Part shown: positions 5,434 through 6,224 of the stretch, piece after piece | How positions within the stretch are numbered: the stretch's first letter is position 1 | Layout of the letters: every line of letters begins with the position of its first letter | Assembly: GCF_002368115.1 (NCBI RefSeq) | Contig: NZ_AP018316.1 | Span: forward strand, 3,304,197 to 3,310,420 | DNA: 6,224 bases | Direction: 5' to 3' | Origin: Dolichospermum compactum NIES-806 | GTDB taxonomy: Bacteria > Cyanobacteriota > Cyanobacteriia > Cyanobacteriales > Nostocaceae | Translations under genes and position numbers: made by a program | The notes under the pieces: generated by a model | Database searches by the model: none | Told to the model about the DNA's origin: nothing | Seen by the model: only the letters and a program-made list of their open reading frames with translations

Positions 5434-6224
5434 AGTGAATTTAGAAAACTCAGCTTTTATGCAAATTAATCAACAGTCATTAGGGGAACTGTTGACATTT
5501 GTTGATTTTGCTGATGAGAAGCTCACAATTGGATTTGTTGCTGTCAACTTTGCTAAAGATAGAAATGCTTTAATTGAAATTATTAAAAATCATCATCAAT
5601 GTCAAGATATTCAGTTTGTGGTTTGCAACTTTGCAGATTCAAATTTAAGATTTTTACGAGATGCTATTTTTGAAGAACTACAAAAAATCCCAAGAGAAGA
5701 AAATAAAAAATTAGTCTTAATTATTATTGGGTTAGAAAAATCTATTGGGTTATTTGGTGAATATCCTGCTGTACTCCAAGACCTAAATTTTATTCGGGAT
5801 GCTTTTACAAATAGTGTTCCTCACCCAATACTGATTTTTTTACAAGATGATTCGCTAAAACGTTTAGCACAATACGCCCCAGATTTTTGGGCATGGAGAA
5901 AGGGAGTTTTTTATTTTCAAACAGCCCAATCTACTAGAGAATTAGCAATTGACATAACTCTTAATTCTGAAAGAATATTAGAAAGTTTAGATTTACCCGA
6001 AAAACAAGAACGCATTGATTTACTGGAACGCTTGCTGATGGAACCGGCAACAGATAAAAACAATCGGATTAATATTTTGCGGGAGTTAGGGGTAGCTTAC
6101 AGAAGTATTGGTGAGATAAAAAAAGCAGAGAATGTTTTATTGGATGCTTTGAACTTAATTGATGATGATGAAAATTTAATCAGTAGGAAAGCAAATATAA
6201 TCCATGAATTAGGATATATCTACA
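5390..6224 (+). CDS. NTPase-like plus TPR protein, companion of the ATPase (3' end beyond window)
   Basis: An unbroken frame from ATG 5390 to the window edge, 278 codons and still open. Residues 1-200 look like a degenerate NTPase-like fold. The strand LTIGFVAVNF (45-54) is followed by AKDRNALI where a P-loop would sit, with no GxxxxGK[ST]. A hydrophobic strand KLVLIIIGLEKSIG (107-120) mimics a Walker B region, and HPILIFLQD (145-153) with FWAWRKGVFYF (166-176) follow. From about 205 it is helical: INILRELGVAYRSIGEIKKA then ENVLLDALNLI (227-257) fits one TPR, and a second begins at IIHELGYIY (270-278). The start overlaps the upstream ATPase gene by 44 bases; ATG 5459 is an alternative that would give no overlap but drop 23 residues. 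Probably a non-catalytic sensor or scaffold partner of the ATPase (inference). Its C-terminus, which may carry more TPRs or an effector domain, is not visible. Confidence 0.7.
   Translation, partial: MLSKKQSHQLQTILEVNLENSAFMQINQQSLGELLTFVDFADEKLTIGFVAVNFAKDRNALIEIIKNHHQCQDIQFVVCNFADSNLRFLRDAIFEELQKIPREENKKLVLIIIGLEKSIGLFGEYPAVLQDLNFIRDAFTNSVPHPILIFLQDDSLKRLAQYAPDFWAWRKGVFYFQTAQSTRELAIDITLNSERILESLDLPEKQERIDLLERLLMEPATDKNNRINILRELGVAYRSIGEIKKAENVLLDALNLIDDDENLISRKANIIHELGYIY

Overview
The window looks like chromosomal DNA of a filamentous, Nostoc/Anabaena-type cyanobacterium. It is AT-rich. It carries four perfect HIP1 octamers (GCGATCGC), a typically cyanobacterial sucrose-phosphate phosphatase, and remnants of Uma2-type and DUF4351-type families that are abundant in these genomes. 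All identifications rest on reading translated motifs by eye; no database was searched.

Left part (1-1309): a decayed accessory zone with no intact gene. A Uma2-family endonuclease gene starts with a good ribosome binding site at 203, loses frame after about 15 codons and loses its homology near 395. It is followed by about 310 bases (479-791) packed with inverted repeats. These end in a 10-bp hairpin followed by TCAA, a form typical of the right end of IS200/IS605-type elements. The stretch looks like a protein-less element carrying a structured, omega-RNA/HEARO-like RNA. On the minus strand lie the first ~45 codons of a DUF4351/Rpn-like nuclease-family gene, cut off, and an unassigned 40-codon frame.

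Centre (1310-3870): a compact, intact three-gene run on the plus strand. It comprises spp (sucrose-phosphate phosphatase), ruvA (Holliday-junction binding subunit) overlapping spp by ATGA, and bioF (biotin synthesis) 6 bases after ruvA. The three functions are unrelated, but the spacing implies one transcript with translational coupling. All four HIP1 sites fall here.

Right part (3871-6224): a 204-base leader with an inverted repeat and an extended -10 promoter candidate. Next comes a 452-residue AAA/STAND-like P-loop ATPase with good Walker A and B motifs and a C-terminal winged-helix-like tail. It overlaps by 44 bases a second gene, open to the window edge. That gene encodes a protein with a P-loop-less NTPase-like N-terminal region followed by TPR repeats. 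The two probably work together. The pair resembles NTPase + TPR modules predicted to act in signalling or biological conflict, but no function is shown by the sequence. It is the best candidate for an undescribed system here, together with the orphan structured RNA.
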